In this document: positions 38,630 to 48,291 of the stretch, in pieces
How the letters are laid out: every line of letters starts with the position of its first letter
How positions within the stretch are numbered: position 1 is the first letter of the stretch
From: Halovulum marinum
GTDB lineage: Bacteria; Pseudomonadota; Alphaproteobacteria; Rhodobacterales; Rhodobacteraceae
Direction of reading: 5' to 3'
NCBI RefSeq assembly: GCF_009697225.1
Contig: NZ_WIND01000019.1
Span: 1-64,000 of the forward strand
DNA length: 64,000 bases
The notes under the pieces: model-generated
What the model was told of the DNA's origin: nothing
Database searches by the model: none
Seen by the model: only the letters and a program-made list of their open reading frames with translations
Program-made: the position numbers and the translations under genes

Positions 38630-39718
38630 TCAGGCGACCTCCTGCTGGGCATCGGCCGCGCCGGTCATCAGCGGCAGGCGGATGCGGAATTCGGTGCGGC
38701 CGGGCTGGCTGTCGACCTCGACCACGCCGCCGTGGTCGCTCAGCACCTTGCTGACAAGCGACAGGCCCAGTCCCGAGCCGTTGGCCTTGGAACTGACGAA
38801 AGGCTCGAACACGTCGCGGATCAGCGATTCGGGAATGCCGCCGCCGTTGTCGACGATCGACACCAGCAGCGGCAGGCTCTCGGCGCGGCGGCCGGGCAGC
38901 GACAGCTTGACGCCGGGCTGGTAGCCGGTGCGGATCCGGATCACACCGCCCACGGCCGGGCAGGCCTCGGCGGCGTTCTTGAACAGGTTCTGGAACACCT
39001 GGATCAGCTGGTCCGGATCGCCCAGCGTCGGCGGCAGCGACGGATCGTAGCTTTCGATGAAGCGGACATGGCGGGCAAAGCCGGCCTCGGCGGCGCGCTT
39101 GGCGCGGTCGATGACGTCGTGGATGTTGACCGGGTTGCGCGCCGCCGGGCGGATGTCGCCGAACGATTCCACCCGCTCGACCAGCTTGCCGATGCGGTCG
39201 GTCTCGGCGCGGATCAGCTCGGTCAGCTCCTGGTCCTCCTCGCCGAGGTTCATCGACAGCAGCTGCGCCGCGCCCGAGATCCCGGCCAGCGGATTGCGGA
39301 TCTCGTGCGCCAGCATCGCCGCCATGCCGGTGACCGAGCGCGCCGCCGAGCGGTGCGACAGCGACCGGTCCATCTGCTCGGCCATGCCCAGCGGGTGGAA
39401 CAGCAGCAGCACGGTGCCGGTGCCATCCTGCACCTGCGCCGCGTGCAGCGTGTAGGGCCGCTGCGGGCGCTCGGCCCAGCCGACCTCGACGTTGTACTGC
39501 ACCACCGAGGCGACGCCGGCGCGGGTCTGGCCGATACTCTCCATGATCGGGCTGTCGGCGCCGACGAACGCGGCCAGCGGCCGGCCCTGCATCTGCCGCA
39601 CCGACATCGAGAACGCGTTCTCGGCGGCGCCGTTGCACGACAGCACCGCCGCCTCGGCCGAGATCAGCACCGCCGGGTAGGGAACGGCGCTCCACAACGG
39701 ATCGCTGTGCAGGTTCAT
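38630..39718 (-). CDS. ntrB: Nitrogen sensor kinase NtrB
   Basis: A 362-residue soluble histidine kinase that phosphorylates or dephosphorylates NtrC under the control of PII proteins. A PAS domain occupies about 5-120, the phosphoacceptor is H138 (LAHEIRNPLAGI), and the ATPase domain has N-box VFQNLFKNAAEA, G1 DNGGGIP and G2 GSGLGLSLVSK. Its ATG overlaps the dusB stop by 4 nt, and its stop abuts the ntrC start. dusB(nifR3)-ntrB-ntrC is the classical order in Rhodobacter. Confidence 0.96.
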   Translation of the reverse strand: MNLHSDPLWSAVPYPAVLISAEAAVLSCNGAAENAFSMSVRQMQGRPLAAFVGADSPIMESIGQTRAGVASVVQYNVEVGWAERPQRPYTLHAAQVQDGTGTVLLLFHPLGMAEQMDRSLSHRSAARSVTGMAAMLAHEIRNPLAGISGAAQLLSMNLGEEDQELTELIRAETDRIGKLVERVESFGDIRPAARNPVNIHDVIDRAKRAAEAGFARHVRFIESYDPSLPPTLGDPDQLIQVFQNLFKNAAEACPAVGGVIRIRTGYQPGVKLSLPGRRAESLPLLVSIVDNGGGIPESLIRDVFEPFVSSKANGSGLGLSLVSKVLSDHGGVVEVDSQPGRTEFRIRLPLMTGAADAQQEVA

Positions 39719-40698
39719 GCGGCTTCCCTCTCGCAGGCCGGGTCCAGCCGGCGCAGCGCGGCGACGGCGGCGCGCGGCGTGGCGGCGGTCAGCGCCTCGC
39801 GGCGCAGCGCCCGGGGCGTGTCCAGATCGTCCATGTACCAGCCTAGGTGCTTGCGGGCGCAACGCAGGCCAAGCTCGGTGCCGTAGAACGCCAGCAGCGC
39901 CTCGTGGTGGGCGCAGATCATCTCGATCCGCGCCGCGCCCTGCGGGACATGCGGCGCCGGCCCCTGCCCCAGCCCGTGCGCGATCTGCGCCAGCAGCCAC
40001 GGCCGCCCCTGCGCGCCGCGCCCGACCATGACGCCGACCGCGCCGGATTTCTTCAGCGCCAGCGCGGCAGTCGCCCCGTCCACGATGTCGCCATTGGCGA
40101 TCACCGGCAGGTCCACCGCGTCGACCACGGGCCGGATCGCGGCCCAGTCGGCACGGCCCTTGTAGAACTGGCAGCGGGTGCGGCCGTGCACCGTCACCAT
40201 CGAAACGCCCGCATCCTGTGCCCGCCGCGCGATGCGGTCGGCGTTGTGACTGCGATCGTCCCAGCCCAGCCGCATCTTCACCGTGACCGGCACATCGACC
40301 GCGCCCACCACCGCCTCGATCAGGCTCAGGGCGTGGTCCGGTGTGCGCATCAGCGCCGAGCCGGACAGCCCGTTCGTCACCTTCTTCGCCGGGCAGCCCA
40401 TGTTGATGTCGACGATCCGCGCACCCATGTCAGCGACCATGCGTGCGCACTCCGCCATCCAGCGCGCCTCGCGCCCGGCGATCTGCACCGCGGTGCCCTC
40501 GAGCCCCAGGCCCAGCTCGGCCCGGGCGCGGGCCTGCGGCCGCGCCTGCACCATTTCCTGGCTCGCGACCATCTCGGACACCACCAGCCCGGCGCCGAAG
40601 CCCTGGACCAGGCGCCGGGTCGGCAGATCGGTGATTCCGGCCATGGGTGCCAGAAAAACAGGCGATTGCAGGTTTTCTGATCCAACGCTCGGGGACAA
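39715..40698 (-). CDS. dusB: tRNA-dihydrouridine synthase DusB (NifR3)
   Basis: DusB reduces uridine to dihydrouridine in tRNA using FMN and NADPH. The protein has the FMN-barrel start [18 protein letters not shown], the catalytic cysteine in NMGCPAKKV (C102) and KMRLGWDD. No ATG is found near the family start; the frame's nearest ATG lies upstream at 40815, beyond the divergent ispDF start, so TTG at 40698 is proposed, giving 327 residues. An upstream GTG or CTG cannot be excluded. It is the first gene of the ntr block and is translationally coupled to ntrB. Confidence 0.93.
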   Translation of the reverse strand: MSPSVGSENLQSPVFLAPMAGITDLPTRRLVQGFGAGLVVSEMVASQEMVQARPQARARAELGLGLEGTAVQIAGREARWMAECARMVADMGARIVDINMGCPAKKVTNGLSGSALMRTPDHALSLIEAVVGAVDVPVTVKMRLGWDDRSHNADRIARRAQDAGVSMVTVHGRTRCQFYKGRADWAAIRPVVDAVDLPVIANGDIVDGATAALALKKSGAVGVMVGRGAQGRPWLLAQIAHGLGQGPAPHVPQGAARIEMICAHHEALLAFYGTELGLRCARKHLGWYMDDLDTPRALRREALTAATPRAAVAALRRLDPACEREAA

Positions 40699-40813
40699 CT
40701 GCTCAAACCTTGTGCAACGATACCGCCGGTTTAGCGCAAGCGCGCGGCGTCGGCAATCCACTTGTGCCGGGCCCCGGCTTCGCCCTAGATGGCGCGCAAA
40801 ACCCGGAGACGCC

Positions 40814-41974
40814 ATGCACTTCGCCGCCCTGATCGTCGCCGCCGGGCGCGGCGCCCGCGCCGGCGGGCAGATCCCCAAGCAGTACCGCACGCTGGCCGGC
40901 CGGCCGGTGCTGGCGCGCACGGTCGCGGCGCTGGCCGCGCATCCCGGCTGCACCGCGGTCCAGGTGGTGATCTACCCCGGCGATGCGGCGCTGTACCGCG
41001 CGGCCGCGCGGGAGTTGCCGAAGTTGCTGCCGCCCGTGCCCGGCGGCGCGACGCGGCGCGCTTCGGTGCTGGCGGGGCTCGAGGCGCTGGAGCCGCACGC
41101 CCCGGACCGGGTGCTGATCCACGACGCCGCGCGCCCGTTCGTTACCGCGGCGGTCATCGACCGCGTGCTGGCGGCGCTGGCACCGGACCGGGCGGCGTTC
41201 CCGGCGCTGCCGATCGTCGATGCGCTGTGGCGGGCCAGCGACGGCATCGTCGCCGCGCCGCAGCCGCGCGCGGACCTGTGGCGCGCGCAGACCCCGCAGG
41301 GCTTCCCGTTCGCACCGATCCTGGCCGCGCACCGGGCGGCCGACGGCGATGCCGACGACGACGTCGCCATCGCCCGCGCCGCCGGGCTGCCGGTCGCGGT
41401 GGTTCCCGGCGACGGCAACAACTTCAAGATCACCCTGCCCGGCGACTTCGACCGCGCCGAGCGGCTGCTGCAACAGGAGGCGCGGTCCGCGGCGATGGAT
41501 GTGAGAACCGGCAACGGCTACGACGTGCACGCCTTCGGGCCCGGCGACGCGGTGACGCTGTGCGGCGTCGCGATCCCGCACGAGCGCGGCCTGAAGGGCC
41601 ATTCCGACGCCGACGTCGGCCTGCACGCGATCACCGACGCGATCTTCGGCGCGCTGGCCGAGGGCGACATCGGCCAGTGGTTCCCGCCCTCGGACCCGCG
41701 GTGGAAGGGCGCCGACTCGCGCCGGTTCCTCGCCAGGGCGGTGGAACGCATCGCCGCACGCGGCTTCCGCCTGACGCATGTCGACTGCACGCTGATCTGC
41801 GAGCGGCCGAAGATCGGCCCGCACGCGGCGGCGATGCGCGCGCAGGTGGCGCGGATCTGCGGCATCGACGCGGACCGGGTCTCGGTCAAGGCGACCACCT
41901 CCGAGCGGCTGGGCTTCACCGGCCGCGGCGAAGGCATCGCCGCGCAGGCCACCGCGACGCTGGTGTCGGCATGA
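40814..41974 (+). CDS. ispDF: Bifunctional IspD/IspF enzyme of the MEP isoprenoid pathway
   Basis: A 386-residue fusion catalysing steps three and five of the non-mevalonate pathway. Residues 1 to about 225 are the cytidylyltransferase IspD ([31 protein letters not shown]). Residues about 229-386 are MECDP synthase IspF (metal ligands D237, H239 in YDVHAFG and H271; [16 protein letters not shown] near the end). Fused IspDF is common in alphaproteobacteria. It leads an operon whose next gene overlaps its stop (ATGA at 41971). Confidence 0.97.
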   Translation: MHFAALIVAAGRGARAGGQIPKQYRTLAGRPVLARTVAALAAHPGCTAVQVVIYPGDAALYRAAARELPKLLPPVPGGATRRASVLAGLEALEPHAPDRVLIHDAARPFVTAAVIDRVLAALAPDRAAFPALPIVDALWRASDGIVAAPQPRADLWRAQTPQGFPFAPILAAHRAADGDADDDVAIARAAGLPVAVVPGDGNNFKITLPGDFDRAERLLQQEARSAAMDVRTGNGYDVHAFGPGDAVTLCGVAIPHERGLKGHSDADVGLHAITDAIFGALAEGDIGQWFPPSDPRWKGADSRRFLARAVERIAARGFRLTHVDCTLICERPKIGPHAAAMRAQVARICGIDADRVSVKATTSERLGFTGRGEGIAAQATATLVSA

Positions 41975-42462
41975 TCCGCGCCATCGCCAGCGTCGGCTTC
42001 GTCGGGCTGATCCCGTTCGCCCCCGGCACCTTCGGCTCGCTGGCGGCGCTGCCTGGGGCCTGGGTGCTGCATGCGCTGGGCGGCTTTCCGCTGCTGGCGG
42101 CGGCGACGCTGCTGGTGTTCGTGCTGGGGCTGTGGGCGGTCGGCAAGCTGCCGCCGGGCAGCGATCACGATCCGTCCTGGGTGGTGATCGACGAGGTCGC
42201 CGGCCAGTGGATCGCGCTGTTCCCGCTGTCGGCGGGGCTGTGGTATGCCGGCGCGGCGCCGTGGACCTTTCCCTGGCCGGGCTGGGTCGGCGCGTTCCTG
42301 ATGTTCCGGCTGTTCGACATCTGGAAGCCCTGGCTGGTGGGCCGCGCCGACGCGCTGCCGGGGCCGCTGGGGGTGATGCTGGACGACGTCGTCGCGGGCG
42401 TGCTGGCGGCGCTGGCGGTCGCGCTGGCAGCCGCGGTCGCGCACGGGGCGTTCGGCGCATGA
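41971..42462 (+). CDS. pgpA: Phosphatidylglycerophosphatase A
   Basis: PgpA removes phosphate from phosphatidylglycerophosphate to give phosphatidylglycerol. The 163-residue membrane protein has the family elements [26 protein letters not shown] and [11 protein letters not shown], with hydrophobic helices between them. It overlaps ispDF by 4 nt at its start and cinA by 4 nt at its end, so the three genes are tightly coupled. Confidence 0.94.
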   Translation: MIRAIASVGFVGLIPFAPGTFGSLAALPGAWVLHALGGFPLLAAATLLVFVLGLWAVGKLPPGSDHDPSWVVIDEVAGQWIALFPLSAGLWYAGAAPWTFPWPGWVGAFLMFRLFDIWKPWLVGRADALPGPLGVMLDDVVAGVLAALAVALAAAVAHGAFGA

Positions 42463-42935
42463 GCGCCGCGGCGCAGGTGCTGGACGCCTGCCGCGCGCGC
42501 GGCTGGATGCTGGCCACCGCCGAAAGCTGCACCGGCGGGCTGGTCGCCGCCGCGCTGACCGAGGTTCCCGGCAGCTCCGACGTGCTCGAGCGCGGCTTCG
42601 TCACCTATTCCAACCGCGCCAAGACCGAGATGCTGGGCGTGGCGCAGGCCACGCTGGACGCGCACGGCGCGGTGTCCGAGCAGACCGCCGCCGAGATGGC
42701 CGCCGGCGCGCTGGCCGGCGCCGGCGTCGATCTCGCCGTCTCGGTCACCGGCGTCGCCGGCCCCGGCGGCAGCGCGCACAAGCCCGAGGGGCTGGTCTGC
42801 TTCGGCCTGGCGCTGCGCGGCCGCCCGGTGCAGACCCGGCGCGTCGCGTTCGGCGCGATCGGCCGCGCCGGCGTGCGCGCGCGCTCGGTCGGGATTGCGC
42901 TGGACTGGCTGCTGCAGGCCGCCCGCGCCGGCTGA
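42459..42935 (+). CDS. CinA C-terminal domain protein, nicotinamide-nucleotide amidase
   Basis: A 158-residue stand-alone CinA C-terminal (PncC) domain, which converts nicotinamide mononucleotide to nicotinate mononucleotide in NAD salvage. Key segments are TAESCTGGLVAAALTEVPGSS, VTYSNRAKTEMLGV and SVTGVAGPGGS. The N-terminal CinA domain is absent, as usual for PncC. Its ATG overlaps the pgpA stop. Confidence 0.93.
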   Translation: MSAAAQVLDACRARGWMLATAESCTGGLVAAALTEVPGSSDVLERGFVTYSNRAKTEMLGVAQATLDAHGAVSEQTAAEMAAGALAGAGVDLAVSVTGVAGPGGSAHKPEGLVCFGLALRGRPVQTRRVAFGAIGRAGVRARSVGIALDWLLQAARAG

Positions 42936-42952
42936 TCGCTCCGGCGCCGGTC

Positions 42953-43393
42953 TCAGCGCGCCGGCGGGATCGAATAGGTCAGGCTGGCCTGCGCCACCGG
43001 CGCCGCGTCTCCCGCCCGGTCCCGCGCCGAATACAGCAGCACGTCGCCCACGCTCAGCGTGCGGCCCAGCTTCAGGATCCGCGCCTCGGCTCGGATCGGT
43101 CCGGGCGCCGGCTTGCGCATGAAGTTGATCGTGGCGCTGGTGGTGACGGTCAGCGCCTGCGTGCCGATCATCGCCAGCGTCGCCATGTAGAAGGCGCAGT
43201 CGGCGGCGGTGAACATCGCCGGGCCCGACACCGTGCCGCCGGGGCGCAGTTCGGCCTCGCCGACGCGCATCTCGCAGACCAGGCGGCAGGGCTCCAGCGA
43301 CAGGATGGTGAAGCGGCCCTCCATCTGCGGGAACACCTCGGCCAGATAGGCGAGCAGCGGCCCGGCCTGCAGCACGACGGGGCGGTCAGCCAC
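42953..43393 (-). CDS. PaaI-family hotdog thioesterase
   Basis: A 146-residue single hotdog-domain protein. The family core is visible as GGTVSGPAMFTAADCAFYMATLAMIG followed by TTSATINFMRKPAPGPI, with the aspartate in the first segment a candidate catalytic residue. It would hydrolyse an acyl-CoA; the substrate is unknown. It begins with GTG and overlaps the end of the heme A synthase gene by 8 bp, so the two are co-expressed. Confidence 0.85.
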   Translation of the reverse strand: MADRPVVLQAGPLLAYLAEVFPQMEGRFTILSLEPCRLVCEMRVGEAELRPGGTVSGPAMFTAADCAFYMATLAMIGTQALTVTTSATINFMRKPAPGPIRAEARILKLGRTLSVGDVLLYSARDRAGDAAPVAQASLTYSIPPAR

Positions 43394-44519
43394 GGGCGAT
43401 CCGCTGCTCGGGCGGGTACAGCGCCAGAAAGCGCGCGCGCAGCACCGCGACGAACACCGCCACCGCGCCCAGCTGGTGCAGGATCGCGATCTGCCAGGGC
43501 GAGGCGTTGATCAGCGTCACGATCCCCAGCACCGCCTGCGCGAACACCGCGACCGCGACCCAGTCCGCGCCGCGCCGCACCGCCGCCACCGGCGAGCGGC
43601 GCGCCCGCCACCACAGCGCCGCCGCGACCGCCAGCAGCCCGTAGGCCCAGACCCGGTGCACGAACTGCACCAGGCCGGGGTTCTCGAACAGGTTGCGCCA
43701 GCCGGGGCGCAGCGACCAGATGTCGGGCGGCAGCACCTGCCCGTACATCAGCGGCCAGTCGATGAAGCTGCGGCCGGCGTCGATGCCCGCGACCAGCGCG
43801 CCGATCACGATCTGCCCGAACACCAGCGCCGCCAGCACGCCGGCGAACGTGCCCAGCCCGGGCTCGCGCCGCCGCCGCGCCTGGATCAGCGCCATCTGGC
43901 TGTGCGACAGCTGGAACGCGTACCAGGCGATCAGCCCGAGGATCAGGAACGCCAGCCCGAGATGCGTCGCCAGCCGGTACGAGGCGACGTCGACCCGCTC
44001 GCCGCCCAGCCCCGAGGCCACCATCCACCAGCCGATCGCGCCCTGCAGCCCGCCCAGCACGCCCAGCCCCAGCAGCCGCGGCGTCCAGCCCGCGGGGATG
44101 CGGCGGCGCGCCAGGAACCACAGGAAGCCGAGAGCCCAGACCAGGCCGATGACGCGGCCCAGTTGCCGGTGGCCCCATTCCCACCAGTAGATGGTCTTGA
44201 ACCCGTCCAGCGTCATCGCGCTGTTCTGCAGCTGGAACTCGGGGATCTGCCGGTACCTGTCGAACTCGGCCTGCCAGTCGTCGGCGCTCAGCGGCGGGAT
44301 CGCCCCGGTCACCGGCCGCCATTCGGTGATCGACAGTCCGCTGTCGGTCAGCCGGGTCAGCCCGCCGACGGCGATCATCACCACCACCAGTGCGAACAGC
44401 ACCAGCAGCCAGGCGCGGATCGCGGCGCGCGCGCCCTCGCGCGGGTCGGCGCGGCGCGGCGCGGGGGCGGCTTGCTCCCGCGTCTCGACCTCCTGGAAGA
44501 TGCTGCGTTTCTCGCTCAT
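43386..44519 (-). CDS. ctaA: Heme A synthase (COX15/CtaA)
   Basis: Heme A synthase oxidises the C8 methyl of heme O to a formyl group for cytochrome oxidases. The 377-residue protein has eight predicted transmembrane segments and heme-binding histidines in WWEWGHRQLGR, ATHLGLAF, FVHRVWAYGLL and AILHQLGA. The RLTDSGLSITEWRPVTGAIPPLS block is typical of the proteobacterial and mitochondrial type. The start at 44519 follows a ggag site; upstream in-frame ATGs lack one. No other cytochrome oxidase gene is nearby. Confidence 0.95.
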   Translation of the reverse strand: MSEKRSIFQEVETREQAAPAPRRADPREGARAAIRAWLLVLFALVVVMIAVGGLTRLTDSGLSITEWRPVTGAIPPLSADDWQAEFDRYRQIPEFQLQNSAMTLDGFKTIYWWEWGHRQLGRVIGLVWALGFLWFLARRRIPAGWTPRLLGLGVLGGLQGAIGWWMVASGLGGERVDVASYRLATHLGLAFLILGLIAWYAFQLSHSQMALIQARRRREPGLGTFAGVLAALVFGQIVIGALVAGIDAGRSFIDWPLMYGQVLPPDIWSLRPGWRNLFENPGLVQFVHRVWAYGLLAVAAALWWRARRSPVAAVRRGADWVAVAVFAQAVLGIVTLINASPWQIAILHQLGAVAVFVAVLRARFLALYPPEQRIARG

Positions 44520-44603
44520 GCCCGGCTCCTCGTCTGCCCCGGACATAAGCCGGGGGCGCGAGGCAGGCAAGCGGACAGACCGGCGCATCCGGCCGGCGCC
44601 GGC

Positions 44604-45368
44604 TCAGTCGCGCGGCGGCTTCTCGGCCAGGGTGCGGAACACGCCGTAAAGCGTGCGCACGTCCGGATCGGTCAGGTCCATGCGCTGGAACAGGTTGCGC
44701 AGGTTGTCCTCCAGGCTCTGCCGCTTGTGCGCGGGCCAGAAGAAGTTGCGCGCGTCCAGCCGGAGGGACAACTCCTCGACCATGCGGGTGACCTCCTCGC
44801 GGGTGGCGGGGCGCGCCTTGCCGGGGCGCTCGGGCAGGCCCGCGCCGCCGGCCCGGCGCCACTCGTAGGCGGTCAGCAGCACGCACTGCGCCAGGTTCAG
44901 CGAGGCGAACGCCGGGTTCACCGGCACGGTGATCACCGCGTTGGCGCGGATCACGTCGGCGTTCTCCAGCCCGGCGCGCTCGGCGCCGAACAGCACCCCG
45001 ACCGGCTCGCCGCGCGCGGCGCGGGCGCGGGCGTCGGCCATCGCCTGCTCGGGGGTGAACACGGCCTTGGTCAGATCCCGCGGCCGCGCGGTGGTGGCGT
45101 AGACATAGGCCAGATCGGCGATCGCGGCGTCGGTGTCGGCGTGCACCCGCGCCGCGTCCAGCACCAGCGACGCGCCCGAGGCCATCGCCACCGCCGCCGG
45201 GTTCGGCCAGCCGTCGCGCGGCGCCACCAGCCGCATCCGGTCCAGCCCGAAGTTCCACATCGCCCGCGCCGCCGCGCCGATGTTCTCGCCCATCTGCGGA
45301 CGCACCAGCACCATCGCCGGCTGCGGCCCGCCCGGATCCTCGCCCTGCCCCGTCCCGGTTTCCGCCAT
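44604..45368 (-). CDS. trmJ: tRNA ribose 2'-O-methyltransferase, TrmJ family
   Basis: A 254-residue SPOUT-class methyltransferase that modifies the ribose of position 32 in tRNA. The N-terminal knot domain has VLVRPQMGENIGAAARAMWNFG, then VLFGAERAGLENAD and NPAFASLNLAQCV, the three SPOUT motifs; the C-terminal helical extension (from about 185) is as in TrmJ. It lies upstream of ctaA with an 84-bp gap and is divergent from the tfoX-like gene. Confidence 0.9.
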   Translation of the reverse strand: MAETGTGQGEDPGGPQPAMVLVRPQMGENIGAAARAMWNFGLDRMRLVAPRDGWPNPAAVAMASGASLVLDAARVHADTDAAIADLAYVYATTARPRDLTKAVFTPEQAMADARARAARGEPVGVLFGAERAGLENADVIRANAVITVPVNPAFASLNLAQCVLLTAYEWRRAGGAGLPERPGKARPATREEVTRMVEELSLRLDARNFFWPAHKRQSLEDNLRNLFQRMDLTDPDVRTLYGVFRTLAEKPPRD

Positions 45369-45470
45369 CTCGCACCTCCGCTCCGCGGCAGCGGCCTAGT
45401 CGATCGCGGATGCGCGCGCAAGCCGCCCGCGCGTGCTAGACTCGCGCCGACCGGCACCAGGGGGGCGGCA

Positions 45471-45800
45471 ATGGCCTACAGCGAGGACAGCGCGCAGATC
45501 CTGCGCGACCGGCTCGACGGCTTTCAGGGCATCGAGGAAAGGCGCATGTTCGGCGGTCTGGCGTTCATGCTTCAGGGCAACATGCTGTGCGGCGTGCACA
45601 GGGGCGGCGCGATGTTCCGCGTCGGCAAGGACAACCACGCCGCGGCGCTGAAGATCGACGGCGTGCGCCCGATGGCCTTCACCGGGCGGCCGATGGGTGG
45701 CATGGTCGAGGCCGAGGGCGAGCTGCTCGAGGACGACGCCCGGCGCGAGGCGGTGCTGCGCCTGGCGCTGGATTTCGTCACCGGCCTGCCGCCGAAATGA
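45471..45800 (+). CDS. TfoX/Sxy N-terminal domain protein
   Basis: A 109-residue protein consisting only of the TfoX N-terminal domain ([17 protein letters not shown], then the closing [12 protein letters not shown]). In gammaproteobacteria full TfoX/Sxy controls competence; single-domain alphaproteobacterial members have no established role. A gggggcgg tract precedes the ATG. It is 91 bp ahead of icd. Confidence 0.85.
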   Translation: MAYSEDSAQILRDRLDGFQGIEERRMFGGLAFMLQGNMLCGVHRGGAMFRVGKDNHAAALKIDGVRPMAFTGRPMGGMVEAEGELLEDDARREAVLRLALDFVTGLPPK

Positions 45801-45891
45801 CCGACCGGTATACCTGCGTATACCGGGCTTTCCCTGGGCTCCGCTTTCGCCTATACCGGCGCCGACGAATCCCTTCGCAACGAGGACAGAC

Positions 45892-47106
45892 ATGACCAAG
45901 ATCAAGGTGGAGAACCCCGTCGTCGAGCTTGACGGCGACGAGATGACGCGGATCATCTGGCAGTTCATCAAGGACAAGCTGATCCTGCCCTATCTCGACA
46001 TCGACCTGCTCTACTACGATCTGGGCATCGAGGAACGCGACCGCACCGACGACCAGATCACCGTCGACGCGGCCGAGAAGATCAGGGAAATCGGCGTCGG
46101 CGTGAAATGCGCCACGATCACGCCCGACGAAGGCCGGGTCGAGGAATTCGGCCTCAAGCGCATGTACCGCAGCCCGAACGGCACGATCCGCAACATCCTG
46201 GGCGGGGTGATCTTCCGCGAGCCGATCATCTGCTCGAACGTGCCGCGGCTGGTGCCGGGCTGGACCCAGCCGATCATCGTCGGCCGTCACGCCTTCGGCG
46301 ACCAGTACCGCGCCACCGACTTCCTGTTCCCCGGCGCTGGCACCCTGTCGATCAAGTTCGTCGGCGAGGATGGCGAGACCATCGAGCGCGAGGTGTTCCA
46401 GGCCCCCGGCTCGGGCGTGACCATGGCGATGTACAACCTCGACGACTCGATCCGCGATTTCGCCCGCGCCTCGCTGAACTATGGCCTGGCCCGGAACTAC
46501 CCGGTGTACCTGTCGACGAAGAACACGATCCTGAAAGCCTATGACGGCCGCTTCAAGGACATCTTCCAGGAAATCTACGACGCCGAGTTCAAGGCCGAGT
46601 TCGAGAAGCGCGGCCTGACCTACGAGCACCGGCTGATCGACGACATGGTCGCAGCGGCGATGAAATGGTCCGGCGGCTACGTCTGGGCGTGCAAGAACTA
46701 CGACGGCGACGTGCAGTCGGACACCGTCGCGCAGGGCTTCGGCAGCCTCGGGCTGATGACCTCGCAGCTGATGACCCCGGACGGCAAGATCGTCGAGGCC
46801 GAGGCCGCCCACGGCACGGTGACGCGCCACTACCGACAGCACCAGGCCGGCAAGGAGACCTCGACCAACTCGATCGCCTCGATCTTCGCCTGGACCGGCG
46901 GGCTGAAGCACCGCGCCAAGCTGGACGGCAACGACGCGCTGATGACCTTCGCCTCGACGCTCGAGAAGGTGGTGGTCGACACCGTCGAGTCGGGCTTCAT
47001 GACCAAGGACCTGGCGCTGCTGGTCGGCCCCGACCAGAAGTGGCTGACCACCATGGGCTTCCTCGAGAAGGTCGACGAGAACCTGAACAAGGCGCTGGCC
47101 GGCTGA
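45892..47106 (+). CDS. icd: NADP-dependent isocitrate dehydrogenase
   Basis: A 404-residue type II isocitrate dehydrogenase, converting isocitrate to 2-oxoglutarate in the TCA cycle. It opens with the type II N-terminus [19 protein letters not shown] and contains [21 protein letters not shown], the substrate-binding serine/arginine region, and the [13 protein letters not shown]-binding loop. A gagga site precedes the ATG. A 12-bp hairpin lies 64 bp after the stop. Confidence 0.97.
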   Translation: MTKIKVENPVVELDGDEMTRIIWQFIKDKLILPYLDIDLLYYDLGIEERDRTDDQITVDAAEKIREIGVGVKCATITPDEGRVEEFGLKRMYRSPNGTIRNILGGVIFREPIICSNVPRLVPGWTQPIIVGRHAFGDQYRATDFLFPGAGTLSIKFVGEDGETIEREVFQAPGSGVTMAMYNLDDSIRDFARASLNYGLARNYPVYLSTKNTILKAYDGRFKDIFQEIYDAEFKAEFEKRGLTYEHRLIDDMVAAAMKWSGGYVWACKNYDGDVQSDTVAQGFGSLGLMTSQLMTPDGKIVEAEAAHGTVTRHYRQHQAGKETSTNSIASIFAWTGGLKHRAKLDGNDALMTFASTLEKVVVDTVESGFMTKDLALLVGPDQKWLTTMGFLEKVDENLNKALAG

Positions 47107-47170
47107 CGCAGGCCGCCGTTGCGCAATTCCCGGGGGGCGGTCGGTTCGGCAAGCCCCTCGCCGGATGTGT

Positions 47171-47204
47171 TGCTGGTCGCGCGCCACCGCCTGCGCGACC
47201 AGCA
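47171..47204 (+). terminator. Hairpin downstream of icd
   Basis: A perfect 12-bp stem (tgctggtcgcgc / gcgcgaccagca) with a 10-nt loop lies between icd and the converging DHFR-like gene. It is the best terminator candidate there; no T-run follows. Confidence 0.55.
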
Positions 47205-47284
47205 CGCGGGCACTGGCCGCCTTGAGCCCTTTGTCGGGTTTGTCCCGTGCAGCCGTGGTCGAATCTGCAAGAAAATGGCCTGCC

Positions 47285-47827
47285 CTAACGGCGCGCCCTC
47301 AAATGAATGTGTATCGCTTCTTCCGTTAATGTGACGCTGCTGCGAAGATAGCCGCGGTCTGGCGCAGATCCGTCGAAAAGCGGAATCCCCCGTCCCATGA
47401 CGCGCGGGACGATCCGCAGGTAGATTTCGTCCACTTCCCCACTGGCCATTGCGGCTTGCGCAGCGCATGCCTCTCCGATGATCATGACATCACGACCACC
47501 ACAGGCTTTGCGCGCAGCAGCCAAGGCCGACTTGAAGGTCATCGCAAAATCGAAGGAAATTCGGCCGTTCTCACGTGGCGGTCTTGCCGGAGGCGCGCCC
47601 CCGATTACGAAAATGGGAACCTGATACTCGTAATTGTCGGCAAACCAGTCGGGATCGTCGGCCATGTCGAACGATGTCCGGCTCATCACCACCGCACCGG
47701 TCCGCAATACCAGAGGTGCGATCAAACCGGCCTCGCGCATCTCCGCTACCGGGAAGACGCTCGTCCCATCCGCATCTGCCCAAAAGCCGTCAAGCGACAT
47801 CCCCGCATCCAATAGAACACTGCTCAT
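47285..47827 (-). CDS. Dihydrofolate reductase / RibD C-terminal family protein
   Basis: A 180-residue member of the DHFR-like RibD C-terminal group, NADPH-binding reductases mostly of unknown substrate. Family signs are the N-terminal AGMSLDGFWAD, VMSRTSFDMAD, and VMIIGEACAAQAAMASGEVDEIYLRIVP. The coding sequence has more A/T at third positions than its surroundings. It is divergent from the DUF1428 gene (56-bp gap), and the pair looks like a small acquired unit between icd and the SMR gene. Confidence 0.85.
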   Translation of the reverse strand: MSSVLLDAGMSLDGFWADADGTSVFPVAEMREAGLIAPLVLRTGAVVMSRTSFDMADDPDWFADNYEYQVPIFVIGGAPPARPPRENGRISFDFAMTFKSALAAARKACGGRDVMIIGEACAAQAAMASGEVDEIYLRIVPRVMGRGIPLFDGSAPDRGYLRSSVTLTEEAIHIHLRARR

Positions 47828-47883
47828 TCCGTGCTATCCTCCACCTGGATGTGAAACTAAGCGAACTCGATAAAGGTTTCGGC

Positions 47884-48291
47884 ATGCCTTTCTGTGACAT
47901 TTCAATCGTGCCAGTTCCGACGGAGAAGAAGAGTGCGTATCAGAAGTTTTCTGAACGGATGGCAGTGATCTACCGCGAATTCGGAGCGTCGCGCGTCACA
48001 GGTTTCTGGCAAGACGAAGATGCCAGCGACGGCGCTAATTTCCATGCAGGTAATGCATTGGCTACCTATGACACTGGAAGCCTTCCAAATTTCCGCAAAC
48101 TAGCGGGCGCAGCGAGCGACGAAACCATTGTCCTGACCATCACGGAGTGGCCAAGCCGCAAAGCGCGTGACCGTGGTGTAAAAGCAGCGGTATCCGACCC
48201 GCGCATCCAGGCCACTGTAGACGAAGAGCCGATTTTCGACGGCAAGAAACTCATCGCAGGCGGCTTTACCGTCGAGCTTGATGTGAATTGA
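47884..48291 (+). CDS. DUF1428 family protein
   Basis: A 135-residue ferredoxin-like (dimeric alpha-beta barrel) protein related to E. coli YbaA. The blocks VPTEKKSAYQKFSERMAVIYREFGA, TEWPSRKARDRGVKAAVSDPRIQ and FDGKKLIAGGF match the family. ATG at 47884 is used; an in-frame GTG 11 codons upstream is possible, and neither has a strong ribosome site. Base composition is visibly less G+C-rich than average for the window, as for its divergent neighbour. Function unknown. Confidence 0.85.
   Translation: MPFCDISIVPVPTEKKSAYQKFSERMAVIYREFGASRVTGFWQDEDASDGANFHAGNALATYDTGSLPNFRKLAGAASDETIVLTITEWPSRKARDRGVKAAVSDPRIQATVDEEPIFDGKKLIAGGFTVELDVN

Noticed and set aside
45471-45800. Competence regulator TfoX/Sxy
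   Set aside because: Only the N-terminal domain is present and no competence genes are nearby, so a competence role is not claimed.
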